Positions 23,768 to 32,720 of a stretch of 64,000 nt of DNA are shown here, in pieces. A program made the translations under genes and the position numbers. Numbering within the stretch: the first letter of the stretch is position 1; the number at the start of each line of letters is the position of its first letter. The stretch covers positions 1-64,000 of the forward strand of contig DASQHM010000052.1 in the NCBI GenBank assembly GCA_035632095.1. The letters are read 5' to 3'. The notes below the pieces were generated by a model, which saw nothing but the letters and a program-made list of their open reading frames with translations, had not been told where the DNA came from and searched no databases. Source of the stretch: DASQHM01 sp035632095. Its GTDB lineage: Bacteria > Pseudomonadota > Alphaproteobacteria > Ferrovibrionales > Ferrovibrionaceae.

Positions 23768-24074
23768 GACCTAAGCCCCTCCCTGGGGCGATCCAATGTC
23801 TTCGAGCATGCTCAGCTGCTCGGCTTTAGCGGTTCTAGCCCGTCTTCGAGCGGCCGCATTGTAGCCGATGAAGGTTAACGTTTAGGCAAGCATAACGTTG
23901 ATATCGAATCCTTATGGCATTCCCGAGACATAAGGGACGCCGGCACAGCGTGGCTTGGTACCACGAAAGTTCGCGTCTGGCATGGTGGAAACGCCAGCAA
24001 ATTTCCACTATTCAAACACATAAAGATATGTTTATGTGTACTCCAAATCAGGTGGGATCCCGGGGTCGGCCGCG
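23768..24074. promoter_or_regulatory. Intergenic region with divergent promoters
   Basis: The 307-bp gap between the MlaC-like gene and the met operon is AT-rich around 23870-24040. Apart from the palindrome at 24016-24039 I see no ORF or RNA element, and no cobalamin or SAM riboswitch pattern. An ATG at 24036 in frame with the regulator lies inside the palindrome and is not a likely start. Confidence 0.5.
24016..24039. promoter_or_regulatory. Palindromic SahR-type operator of the met operon
   Basis: Arms ACACATAAA (24016-24024) and TTTATGTGT (24031-24039) are perfect inverted repeats around GATATG. The core ATAAAGATAT-x-TTTAT closely resembles the site I recall for SahR, the ArsR-type SAH-responsive repressor of methionine-cycle genes in Proteobacteria. 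It sits 35 bp upstream of the regulator's own start. Autoregulation and control of metF-metH follow by inference. Confidence 0.65.
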
Positions 24075-25016
24075 ATGGATATTTTGCTCAATGGCCTGCG
24101 GGCCGCTGGCGAGCCGACTCGCCTAAGGTTGCTGGCGCTCTGCGCCCACGGCGAGTTGACCGTGAGCGAGCTGACCCAGATTCTCGGTCAGAGCCAGCCA
24201 CGGGTCTCGCGCCACCTAAAGCTCCTCTGTGAAGCGGGTCTGCTCGACCGCTTCCGCGAGGGGACCTGGGCATTTTACCGCCTGGCGGAACGAGGCGCCT
24301 GCGCGGCCCTGGCGCGCACCATGGTGGACCTTATCCCCGAGAACGACGCGACGCTCACCCGGGATCTGGAGCGGCTCGAGGCGGCCAAGCAAACCCGCGC
24401 CGAGGCGGCCGCAGCCTATTTCCGGGCCAACGCGGCGCGCTGGAGCGAGATCCGTTCGTTGCATGTCGCCGACGAGAACGTCGAGGCCGCGCTGATGGAT
24501 GTTCTGGGCGAGCAGGCCATCGACGAGTTTCTCGACGTCGGCACCGGCACGGGACGCATTTTGGAATTGCTCGCTCCGCGGGTCGGCCGTGGCGTCGGCA
24601 TCGACCTCAGCCGCGAGATGCTGGCGATCGCGCGGTCGACCCTGGAGAACGCGAACCTGCGCCATTGCCAGGTGCGTCTCGGCGACATGTACCATTTGCC
24701 GGTGCCCGCGGCCTCCTTCGACGTCATCACCTTCCATCAGGTGCTGCACTATGCGGACGACCCGTCCGCCGCCATCGCCGAGGCGGCGCGCGTGCTGAAG
24801 CCCGGCGGCCGCGTGGCCGTGGTGGATTTCGAGCCGCACGATCTGGAGTATTTGCGCGAGCAGCACGCCCACCGCCGTCTCGGCTTCAGCGAGCAGGAAG
24901 TCGCGGCATGGTACGCGGCAGCCGGTCTGGAGCTGAACGCATCGCGCCGGCTCGCGGGCGATCCTCTCACCGTAGGCATCTGGCTGGCCCGGCAGCCGGG
25001 GAGCGGGCCGCAATGA
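24075..25016 (+). CDS. ArsR-family regulator fused to a SAM-dependent methyltransferase domain (SahR-like)
   Basis: 313 residues. The N-terminal ArsR winged helix (about 1-75) has GEPTRLRLLALCAHGELTV, then QSQPRVSRHLKLLCEAGLL. No cysteine metal-binding pair of classical ArsR is apparent. From ~120 on a class I methyltransferase domain follows, with motif I DVGTGTG at 154-160 and acidic GIDLSREM and FHQVLHYADDP blocks. In such fusions the methyltransferase domain is thought to sense SAM/SAH rather than methylate. It is first in an operon with metF (4-bp ATGA overlap) and metH, behind a matching palindrome, supporting the SahR assignment. Confidence 0.85.
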   Translation: MDILLNGLRAAGEPTRLRLLALCAHGELTVSELTQILGQSQPRVSRHLKLLCEAGLLDRFREGTWAFYRLAERGACAALARTMVDLIPENDATLTRDLERLEAAKQTRAEAAAAYFRANAARWSEIRSLHVADENVEAALMDVLGEQAIDEFLDVGTGTGRILELLAPRVGRGVGIDLSREMLAIARSTLENANLRHCQVRLGDMYHLPVPAASFDVITFHQVLHYADDPSAAIAEAARVLKPGGRVAVVDFEPHDLEYLREQHAHRRLGFSEQEVAAWYAAAGLELNASRRLAGDPLTVGIWLARQPGSGPQ

Positions 25017-25915
25017 GCCCTCCCGCAGCTTCCGCGCACGTCGATCCGCCCGCGGGGCTCAATGTCTCTTTCGAATTCTTTCCGCCGCGCACCGCGGAGA
25101 TGGAGGAGAGCCTCTGGCGCGCCATTGAGCGGTTGGCGCCGCTGGCGCCGCGTTTCGTATCGGTGACCTATGGCGCCGGCGGCTCGACACGCGAGCGCAC
25201 CCATGCGACGGTCGTTCGCATCCGCAAGGAGACCAAGCTCGAACCGGCAGCGCATCTCACCTGCGTCGCGGCTTCCCGGGGCGAGGTCGACGACGTGGCG
25301 CGACGCTACTGGGAGGCGGGCATCCGCCATGTGGTTGCCCTGCGCGGCGATGCGCCGGACGGCGCGGGTCCATATACGCCGCATCCGCAAGGCTATGCGC
25401 GGGCCAGCGATCTGGTCTCGGGCTTGAAGCGGATCGCCGATTTCGAAATCAGCGTGGCGGCCTATCCGGAGGTCCATCCGGATGCGGAATCCAGCCGCGC
25501 CGACCTCGACAATCTCAAGCGCAAGATCGATTCCGGCGCCAGTCGCGCCATCACCCAATATTTCTTCGATGCCGAATTGTTCCTGCGCTTCCGCGACCGC
25601 GCCCGCGCCGCCGGCATCGGCGTTCCGCTCGTGCCCGGCATCATGCCGGTGACGAACTTCAAGCAGATGGTGCGGTTCAGCAGGTTGTGCGGGGCCAGCG
25701 TTCCCGCCTGGCTCGCCGACTTATTCGAGGGCCTGGATGGCGATGCGGAGACGCGCCGCATGGTCGCCGCGAGCATCGCCGCCGAGCAATGCCGGGCGTT
25801 GCGCAACGCCGGCGTGAACGAATTTCACTTCTATACTTTGAACCGCCCGGATTTGACCTTCGCAATCTGCCACATCCTCGGCGTGCGGCCGCCCGCCGCG
25901 GCGAAGGCGCCGTAG
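25013..25915 (+). CDS. metF: 5,10-methylenetetrahydrofolate reductase
   Basis: 300-residue FAD TIM-barrel enzyme that reduces 5,10-methylene-THF to 5-methyl-THF, the methyl donor for MetH. Signatures: SFEFFPPRT near the N-terminus (with the catalytic Glu), VSVTYGAGGSTRERT, HLTCVA, ALRGD, AYPEVHPD, KIDSGASRAITQYFFD and HFYTLNRP at the C-terminus. The ATG overlaps the regulator stop. The metH ATG follows 2 bp after its stop. Confidence 0.95.
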   Translation: MSPPAASAHVDPPAGLNVSFEFFPPRTAEMEESLWRAIERLAPLAPRFVSVTYGAGGSTRERTHATVVRIRKETKLEPAAHLTCVAASRGEVDDVARRYWEAGIRHVVALRGDAPDGAGPYTPHPQGYARASDLVSGLKRIADFEISVAAYPEVHPDAESSRADLDNLKRKIDSGASRAITQYFFDAELFLRFRDRARAAGIGVPLVPGIMPVTNFKQMVRFSRLCGASVPAWLADLFEGLDGDAETRRMVAASIAAEQCRALRNAGVNEFHFYTLNRPDLTFAICHILGVRPPAAAKAP

Positions 25916-25917
25916 AC

Positions 25918-28900
25918 ATGTCCAAGATTCTCGATCACCTGCGTGACCGCGTCCTGCTTTGCGATGGGGCGATAGGGACCCGCATGCAGGCGTTGAATCT
26001 CGACGTAGCGCGCGACTATCTGGGTCAAGAGAACTGCACCGAGATACTCAACCGCTCGCGCGCCGATCTGGTGCGCGGCGTTCATGCCGGCTATTTGCAG
26101 GCCGGCGCCGATATCGTGCTGACAAACACGTTCGGCGGCAGCCCGATCACGCTCGGCGAGTTCGGATTAAGCGCCGAGGCCTTCGCGCTCAACAAGATCG
26201 CCGGCGAATTGGCGCTCGAGGCCATTGGACAATTCGCGGACGGCCGCACACGTTTTGTCTTGGGCTCGATCGGTCCCGGAACGCGGTTGCCGAGCCTCGG
26301 TCATGTCGACTACGACACGCTGGAAGCGGCGCTGACCGAGCAATCGCGGGGACTGATCGCCGGCGGCGTCGACGGAATTCTTATCGAAACGTGCCAGGAC
26401 GTGCTGCAGATCAAGGCCGCCGTCAACGGCGCCAAGATCGCGCGCCTCGAAGCGGCCAAACCCGATCTGCCGATCATGGTGCAGGTGACGGTGGAGACGA
26501 CCGGCACCTTGCTGGTCGGCGCCGATATCGCCGCCGCGGCCACGGTCGTGCGCGCGCTCGACGTTCCGGTGCTCGGCCTCAACTGCGCCACCGGTCCGCA
26601 GGAGATGGCGGAGCATGTCAAATGGCTCGGCGAGAATTGGCCCGGCCCGATCTCGGTGAAGCCCAATGCGGGCCTGCCGGAATTGGTCGACGGAAAGACC
26701 CGCTATCCGCTCCTGCCCAACGAACTCGCCAAGTGGCTGGAGCGCTTCGTGCGCGAGGACGGCGTCAGCCTGATCGGCGGGTGCTGCGGCACCGACGAAC
26801 GCCATATCGCGGCGCTCGATGCCATGTTGAAGAGCGTCGAGGGCGGCCGCGACCGGCCCGCACCGGCACTGCGCAGCCATCATTGGGTGCCGTCGGTGGC
26901 TTCGCTCTACGCGCAAGTGCCGCTCCGCCAGGAGAACGCCTATCTCTCCATCGGCGAGCGCTGCAACGCCAACGGCTCGAAGAAGTTTCGCGACTTGCAG
27001 GCGGCGGGCGATTGGGACGGCTGCGTCGCCATGGGCCGCGAACAGGTGAAGGAAGGCAGCCACACGCTCGATATCTGCACCGCCTTTGTCGGCCGCAACG
27101 AAGTCGCGGAGATGAGCGAGGTGGTGCGCCGCATGCGCGGCGCCGTCAACGCGCCGCTGGTCATCGACTCGACTGAATTTCCGGTGCTCGAAGCGGCGAT
27201 GAAACTTTACGGCGGCAAGCCGATCTTGAACTCGATCAATTTCGAGGACGGCGAAGCGCCGGCGGACAAGCGGCTGAAATTGGCGCGCAAATTCGGATCG
27301 GCGGTCATCGCGCTGACGATCGACGAACAGGGCATGGCGAAAGAGGCGGAGCGCAAGGTCGAAATCGCCAAGCGCCTGCACGACTTCGCGGTGAAGGGCT
27401 ACGGCTTGCCGCCCGAGGACCTGCTGTTCGATCCGCTGACCTTCACCATCTGCACCGGCAACGAGGACGATCGCAAGCTCGGCCTTTGGACGTTGGAAGC
27501 CATCGAGCGGATCTCGAAGGAGCTTCCGCAGTGCCAGATCATTCTCGGGCTCAGCAACATCTCCTTCGGCCTCAATCCCGCGGCGCGCCACGTGCTGAAT
27601 TCGGTGTACCTGGATCATGCGTTGAAACGCGGATTGACCGGCGCCATCGTGCATGTGTCGAAGATCATGCCGCTGCACAAGATCGCGCCGGCGGAGGTGA
27701 AAGCCGCCGAAGACCTCATCTTCGACCGCCGCGCCCCGGGCTACGATCCCTTGCAGGCATTCATCGCGCTGTTCGACAGCCGCAGCGGCGGCTCGAAACA
27801 GGTGAAGCAGCGCGCGTCGAGCGTGGAAGAGCGCCTGAAGCAGCGGATCGTCGACGGCGATCGGCAAGGCCTCGAAGGCGACTTGGCGGAAGCCCTGCAG
27901 CGGCATCCGCCGCTCGACATCATCAATGTGCACCTCCTCGACGGGATGAAGGTGGTCGGCGAATTGTTCGGCGCCGGCAAGATGCAGCTCCCCTTCGTGC
28001 TGCAATCGGCGGAGACCATGAAGGCGGCGGTCGCCTATCTCGAGCCGCATATGGAAAAGGTGGACGGCCAGGAGAAGGGCACGATCGTGCTCGCCACCGT
28101 GAAAGGCGACGTGCACGACATCGGCAAGAACCTGGTCGACATCATCCTCACCAACAACGGCTATCGCGTGATCAACCTCGGCATCAAGCAGCCGATCGCG
28201 AACATTCTGCAGGCCGCCAACGAGAACGAAGCCGACGCCATCGGCATGTCGGGGCTGTTGGTGAAGTCGACCGTGGTGATGCGCGAAAATCTCGAAGAGA
28301 TGACGCGGGAGGGTCTCGACATCCCGGTGTTTCTCGGCGGCGCCGCTCTGACCCGCCGCTATGTGGAAGAGGATTGCGTGGCGGCTTACGGCGCCGGGCG
28401 CGTCGCCTATGCCAAGGATGCCTTCGACGGTCTCCACCTCATGGACAAGGTGGTGAACGGCAGGTTCGAAACGCACCTGGCCGAAGCGCAGGCCAAGCGG
28501 GCCGCCAAGCCGTCGTCGCGTAAACGCATCGGGCAGGTCGCCGAGCGGCCGCCGCAGCGCCCGGTCGATCATGCCGAGATCGTGCTTCGCCGCAGCGAAC
28601 TCGCCGCGCAGGCGGCGGTTCCGACGCCGCCGTTCTGGGGGCCGCGCATCATCGAGCGCGTCGACGTGCGCGCGCTGGTGCCCTACCTAAACGAGACCAT
28701 GCTCTATCAATTCCAGTGGGGTTTCCGCAAACAGGGCAAGAGCCGCGAGGAATTCCGTGGCTGGGCCGACCGGGAAGTGCGGCCGATCCTGAGGCGCATG
28801 GTGGAAACCTGCATACAGCAGGATATTTTGCAGCCGCGCGCGGCTTACGGTTTTTGGAAGGCGGCATCCTCGGGCGACAATCTCATCTTGTTTGCCGAGG

Positions 28901-29409
28901 ACGGGACAAGCGAAGTCGCGCGCTTCGCCTTGCCGCGTCAGGCCAAGGACGGCGGGCTCTGCATCGCGGATTTCTTTCGCGACGAAAGCACGGGCGAGCG
29001 CGATGTGATCGGCCTGCAGGTGGTGACCATGGGCCAGCAGGCGTCCGAGACGGCCCGGGCCTGGTTCCAGGAGAACCGGTATCAGGACTATCTCTACCTG
29101 CATGGCCTGTCGGTCGAGATGGCCGAGGCCATGGCCGAGTTCGTCCACAAGCGCATCCGCGCCGAGCTCGGCTTCGGCCACGAGGACGACCGTGACATGG
29201 ACCGAATGCTGAAGCAGGGTTATCGCGGTTCGCGCTATTCGTTCGGATACCCGGCCTGCCCGCGCCTCGAGGACCAGGCGCAGATCCTCAAGCTGCTTGG
29301 CGCCGAACGTATCGGCGTTTCGCTATCCGACGAATTCCAGCTGCATCCCGAACAATCGACCTCGGCGGTGGTCGTTCATCATCCCCAGGCGAAGTATTTT
29401 TCGGTCTGA
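25918..29409 (+). CDS. metH: Cobalamin-dependent methionine synthase
   Basis: Full-length MetH of 1163 residues in one chain. It moves a methyl group from 5-methyl-THF via cob(I)alamin to homocysteine. Module order: homocysteine/zinc domain (1-~330; GLNCATGP and GGCCGT supply the zinc cysteines), pterin-binding domain (~340-620; SIGERCNANGSKKFRDL), B12 cap and cobalamin domain with the DVHDIGKNLV histidine and a GMSGLLVKST block, and the SAM activation domain (RGSRYSFGYPACP). Presence of the activation domain means no separate reactivation protein is needed. I see no B12 riboswitch upstream; control is probably by the SahR-like protein. Confidence 0.97.
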   Translation: MSKILDHLRDRVLLCDGAIGTRMQALNLDVARDYLGQENCTEILNRSRADLVRGVHAGYLQAGADIVLTNTFGGSPITLGEFGLSAEAFALNKIAGELALEAIGQFADGRTRFVLGSIGPGTRLPSLGHVDYDTLEAALTEQSRGLIAGGVDGILIETCQDVLQIKAAVNGAKIARLEAAKPDLPIMVQVTVETTGTLLVGADIAAAATVVRALDVPVLGLNCATGPQEMAEHVKWLGENWPGPISVKPNAGLPELVDGKTRYPLLPNELAKWLERFVREDGVSLIGGCCGTDERHIAALDAMLKSVEGGRDRPAPALRSHHWVPSVASLYAQVPLRQENAYLSIGERCNANGSKKFRDLQAAGDWDGCVAMGREQVKEGSHTLDICTAFVGRNEVAEMSEVVRRMRGAVNAPLVIDSTEFPVLEAAMKLYGGKPILNSINFEDGEAPADKRLKLARKFGSAVIALTIDEQGMAKEAERKVEIAKRLHDFAVKGYGLPPEDLLFDPLTFTICTGNEDDRKLGLWTLEAIERISKELPQCQIILGLSNISFGLNPAARHVLNSVYLDHALKRGLTGAIVHVSKIMPLHKIAPAEVKAAEDLIFDRRAPGYDPLQAFIALFDSRSGGSKQVKQRASSVEERLKQRIVDGDRQGLEGDLAEALQRHPPLDIINVHLLDGMKVVGELFGAGKMQLPFVLQSAETMKAAVAYLEPHMEKVDGQEKGTIVLATVKGDVHDIGKNLVDIILTNNGYRVINLGIKQPIANILQAANENEADAIGMSGLLVKSTVVMRENLEEMTREGLDIPVFLGGAALTRRYVEEDCVAAYGAGRVAYAKDAFDGLHLMDKVVNGRFETHLAEAQAKRAAKPSSRKRIGQVAERPPQRPVDHAEIVLRRSELAAQAAVPTPPFWGPRIIERVDVRALVPYLNETMLYQFQWGFRKQGKSREEFRGWADREVRPILRRMVETCIQQDILQPRAAYGFWKAASSGDNLILFAEDGTSEVARFALPRQAKDGGLCIADFFRDESTGERDVIGLQVVTMGQQASETARAWFQENRYQDYLYLHGLSVEMAEAMAEFVHKRIRAELGFGHEDDRDMDRMLKQGYRGSRYSFGYPACPRLEDQAQILKLLGAERIGVSLSDEFQLHPEQSTSAVVVHHPQAKYFSV

Positions 29410-29419
29410 GGCGCGACGA

Positions 29420-30313
29420 TCAGGACCGGTCGAGGTCGCGCGAGCGCGAACGGCCGAAGAAGCGGCGGATCGCCGCCAGGCCGCCGAGAGCCGCGGCGGC
29501 GACGATGATCCAGGCCTTCTTGAACAGGATCAGCGCCGCGGCCAGCAAGCCGAATTTCGCCACGGCCTTGGCGCCGACCGCGCCGGCGATCAGCGCGGCA
29601 ATGCCGTACTCGGCGACCTTGTCGCCGTCGCGGAAGTCGGCATAGCGCGCGCCGTCGTCGAACGCGTGGGCCTGGCGCATGGCGTCGACGAATTTCGTGG
29701 ACGGCTGATCGGCCGAACCGATCCAGATCATCTGTTCGTAACCATAGCGGCCGAACGACAGGACGGAGGCGTTGATGATCCTATGGCCTTCGCTCCTGCC
29801 TTCGAGACCCCAGCGCACGGTCTGCGCCGCCTTGTCGAGCGCCGGCGTATAGAGCCAGCCGACCACCTCGACCGGAGGCATGCCGTTGGCGGTGCGTTCC
29901 TTGTTGGCCGATTCGGTGTTCTTCTGGATGTCGATCAGCATCGCGGCGGCGTCCACGTCGGCCCAATCGTCGAATTTGACGTAGCCTTCGCGGATGGTCT
30001 TGAACTCCATGATCGCCTCGGCCTCCGGATCGATCACCACGGCTTCGATGTTGTCGGGTTGTTTGTTGCCGTTCACCAGCTCCATGAACCGCGTGGCATC
30101 GGCGCCGAGCAGCATCGGGTATTTCCGGGGCACGTTCAGCGTGCTCTGCGATTTGTCGAGATGGTAGGAACCGCCCTGCTGCCAAGGCAGGCTCTGCACG
30201 GCGGCCTGCCGCTCCGCTTCCGAACGGGGCACGTCGGCGGCCGCCGGTCCGACGAACATCGCGAACGATGCCAAGACCAGCGCTGCAAGCATGGGCCGCC
30301 GTCGAAGCCGCAT
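29420..30313 (-). CDS. DUF2167 membrane protein, exported N-terminus
   Basis: About 297 residues from the ATG at 30313; further in-frame ATGs at 30340 and 30376 are possible starts. A signal peptide (MRLRRRPMLAALVLASFAMF, cleavage after PAAA) precedes a soluble domain with QSTLNVPRKYPMLLGADA, FKTIREGYVKFDDWADVDA (in part) and the DUF2167 hallmark GWLYTPALDKAAQTVRWGLE. A hydrophobic hairpin (about 235-275) near the C-terminus is followed by the very basic RRFFGRSRSRDLDRS tail. Function unknown; DUF2167 proteins are membrane-anchored and often stress-linked. Confidence 0.8.
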   Translation of the reverse strand: MRLRRRPMLAALVLASFAMFVGPAAADVPRSEAERQAAVQSLPWQQGGSYHLDKSQSTLNVPRKYPMLLGADATRFMELVNGNKQPDNIEAVVIDPEAEAIMEFKTIREGYVKFDDWADVDAAAMLIDIQKNTESANKERTANGMPPVEVVGWLYTPALDKAAQTVRWGLEGRSEGHRIINASVLSFGRYGYEQMIWIGSADQPSTKFVDAMRQAHAFDDGARYADFRDGDKVAEYGIAALIAGAVGAKAVAKFGLLAAALILFKKAWIIVAAAALGGLAAIRRFFGRSRSRDLDRS

Positions 30314-30367
30314 AGAGTTGCCGTATCCGTTCAGGCGCATTCTGGAACCGGCCCGACCTAACGACAA

Positions 30368-30391
30368 GGGCGGCACCCAAAAGTGCCGCCC
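30368..30391. terminator. Strong hairpin between DUF2167 gene and the Mo-oxidoreductase operon
   Basis: GGGCGGCAC (30368-30376) and GTGCCGCCC (30383-30391) form a perfect 9-bp stem with a 6-base loop. On the minus strand it follows the stop of the molybdenum subunit by 32 bp. Only TTGT follows the stem, so termination may be partial. Confidence 0.55.
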
Positions 30392-30423
30392 CGTCGCAAA
30401 CGCTAGCTAGCTAAGCGGGAGGA

Positions 30424-32718
30424 TCAGGCTCCCATCGCCGCCTTCACCACGTCCGGCGTGATGGGGAGCGAACGCACCCGAGCGCCGACGGCGTTGAAGA
30501 CCGCATTGCCGATGGCAGGCGCCACCACCGTCACCGCCGGCTCGCCGCAACCTGTCGGCGGCTCGCCGTTGGCGATGAAGCTGACGTCCATATCTGGCAC
30601 TTGGGAATGCCGCAGCGGGGCATAGGTGTCGAAATTGCCGACATCCAAGCCGCCGTCCTTCAGCTTCACTTGCTCGTACAGGGCGATCGAGAGACCCCAG
30701 AGCGATGCGCCCTCGAGCTGAGCGCGCACGCCGTCCGGATTGACCGCCGTGCCGATGTCGCTGACCACCGTCAGCTTCTTCACCTTGACTTCGCCGCCGG
30801 TGCTGACCGCGACATGCGCGACGCATGCCGTCCAGCTCGCCGTGGTGCGCTCTTGCGAGCTCACGCAAGCGATGCCCATGCCTTCGCCCTTCGGCAATTG
30901 CATGGCGCCGTAACCGGCCCGGCCGGTCGCGGCACGCAGCGCGTTGGCGAGACGCTTGGCGCCGCCGGCGTTCTTGCCGGCGCCGTCCAGCATCGCAAGA
31001 CGGAACTCCAGCGGATCCTTGCCGGCCGCGTGGGCGAGCTCGTCCATCATGCTCTCCACCGCCCAGAAGGTCCAACCGGGGGCCACCGAACGCAGCTGGC
31101 CCGAAGGCGTCGCCTTCTGCGCCAGCTCGTTCAGCGTGTTCCGCACCGTGTGGTTCGGCACCGAATACCAATAGTCGGAGCCGTTCACGGTGAAGCTGTC
31201 GAGGCTGCCTTTCTTGTCGACGGAAGGCGTCAGAAACGCCGGAATGCCCCAGCGTGCCGTCGGCCAGGCGCTGATCACGTCATGCTCCATCGACACCAGC
31301 TTGCCGCTGGCGTCGAGGCCGCCGCTGATCTTCTGGTAGACGAGCGGCCGGGTGAAATCCATCTGCATGTCGTCTTCGCGACTGTAGATGACCTTTACCG
31401 GCTTGCCGACTTCCTTGGATGCGAGCGCGGCGGGGATCAGCATGTCGCCTTCCAGACGCCGGCCGAAGCCGCCGCCGAGATAGGTCTGATGCAGAACCAC
31501 CGTCTTCGGATCCACGCCGAGCGCTCCGGCCGCAATCGCACCCGAGCGGGTCGGGAACTGATTGCCGGACCAAAGATGCCAAGTGTCGCCTTGCTTGAAC
31601 GCCAAAGCGTTCATCGGCTCCATCGGCGCGTGGATCATGATGCTCGTGGTGTACTCGGCCTCGAGCTTCTTGGCGGCGCTGGCCATGGCGGCGGCCGAAT
31701 CGCCTTCCTTCACCCACAGCAGGGCGGTCGAGCCGTCCTTCTGCAGGCGCTTGGCCTCGGCGACGATCGAATCGCTCGAGACGTTGGCGTAGGGACCCTT
31801 GTCGTAAGTCACCTTCGTCGCCGCCGCGGCCTTCCTCGCCGCCGCGTAGTCCTTGGCGACCACGACGACCCAGCCCGACAGGGTGGCGGTCTTGTCATCG
31901 AGGGCGAACGCCTTGATGAAGCCCGGAACCTGCTTGGCCCCGCTGTCGTCTATGCCCTTCACCGTGGCGCCGTAACGAACCGGCGGCACGATGCATTTGC
32001 CGTACAGCATGTCCTTGACGAACATGTCGATGCCGTACTTCGCGGTGCCGTTCGTCTTCGGCGGAATGTCGAGCTGCGCCACCGGCTGGCCGATCAGCGA
32101 GTACTGGTCGGCGCTCTTCAACTTGATGGCCTTGAGCTCGTCCGGCGTCCAAGCCTTCTTCGCCTTGCCCGAAGCGACGATCTGGGCGTAGCGCATCGAT
32201 TTGTTGGACTTGCCGTGATAGACGACCGAATTGCGCGCGTAGCATTCGGCGGCGGGAACGCCCATCTCGCCAGCGGCGGTCTCGATCAAGGTCATGCGTC
32301 CGGCTGCGCCGGCGCGGCGCATGGCATCGAAGTTGAAGATGATGCTCCAGCTGCCGCCCGTGACTTGGGCGCCCAGCACCGGGTCGTTGTACTTCGGGTC
32401 GTTGGTGAGGAATGCAATGCGCATGTCCTTCCAATCGGCCTCGAGCTCGTCGGCGATCATCTGGGCCACGCTGCTCGAAACGTGCTGGCCCATTTCCGCC
32501 TTGCCGACATTTACCGTAACGATGCCGTTCGGCGCGATCGAGTACCAGACCGACGGGTCGAAATTGCCCGCGGCCAATGCCTCGCCCGTGACGCCGAGCG
32601 CATTCGGCAACGCACTGTAGCCTAGCGCCAATCCGGCGGCGCCGGCGCCGATCAGGAACGAACGGCGGTTCACGCCCTCTTCGCGCGAGGGCAGATCGAT
32701 CTTCTGAATTTCTGTCAT
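30424..32718 (-). CDS. Molybdopterin-binding subunit of an IorB-type aldehyde/isoquinoline oxidoreductase
   Basis: 764-residue xanthine-dehydrogenase-family large subunit that hydroxylates aldehydes or N-heterocycles at a Mo-cofactor. A twin-arginine signal (NRRSFLIGAGAAGLALG, residues ~17-33) implies export after folding. Cofactor motifs are MIHAPMEPMNALA, TYLGGGFGRRLEGD, and the catalytic Glu in PTGCGEPAVTVVAPAIGNAV near the C-terminus. The ATG at 32718 lies just after the stop of the [2Fe-2S] subunit; the much longer upstream frame is spurious. Two-subunit IorAB-like layout; no cytochrome c subunit or XdhC-like chaperone is adjacent. Substrate unknown. Confidence 0.9.
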   Translation of the reverse strand: MTEIQKIDLPSREEGVNRRSFLIGAGAAGLALGYSALPNALGVTGEALAAGNFDPSVWYSIAPNGIVTVNVGKAEMGQHVSSSVAQMIADELEADWKDMRIAFLTNDPKYNDPVLGAQVTGGSWSIIFNFDAMRRAGAAGRMTLIETAAGEMGVPAAECYARNSVVYHGKSNKSMRYAQIVASGKAKKAWTPDELKAIKLKSADQYSLIGQPVAQLDIPPKTNGTAKYGIDMFVKDMLYGKCIVPPVRYGATVKGIDDSGAKQVPGFIKAFALDDKTATLSGWVVVVAKDYAAARKAAAATKVTYDKGPYANVSSDSIVAEAKRLQKDGSTALLWVKEGDSAAAMASAAKKLEAEYTTSIMIHAPMEPMNALAFKQGDTWHLWSGNQFPTRSGAIAAGALGVDPKTVVLHQTYLGGGFGRRLEGDMLIPAALASKEVGKPVKVIYSREDDMQMDFTRPLVYQKISGGLDASGKLVSMEHDVISAWPTARWGIPAFLTPSVDKKGSLDSFTVNGSDYWYSVPNHTVRNTLNELAQKATPSGQLRSVAPGWTFWAVESMMDELAHAAGKDPLEFRLAMLDGAGKNAGGAKRLANALRAATGRAGYGAMQLPKGEGMGIACVSSQERTTASWTACVAHVAVSTGGEVKVKKLTVVSDIGTAVNPDGVRAQLEGASLWGLSIALYEQVKLKDGGLDVGNFDTYAPLRHSQVPDMDVSFIANGEPPTGCGEPAVTVVAPAIGNAVFNAVGARVRSLPITPDVVKAAMGA

Positions 32719-32720
32719 GG

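Noticed and set aside
24036..24074. Earlier ATG for the SahR-like regulator
   Set aside because: It lies inside the operator palindrome and adds residues not typical of ArsR proteins.
25687..25917. Upstream extension of the metH frame into metF
   Set aside because: The ATG at 25918 gives the exact MetH N-terminus; upstream codons are out-of-frame metF sequence.
26167..28572. 801-codon open frame antisense to metH
   Set aside because: Composition is the mirror of a GC-rich gene (rich in His, Arg, Ala, Asp); no motifs, and the sense strand encodes a complete MetH.
30601..32625. 674-codon open frame antisense to the Mo-subunit gene
   Set aside because: Shadow frame of a clearly recognised protein.
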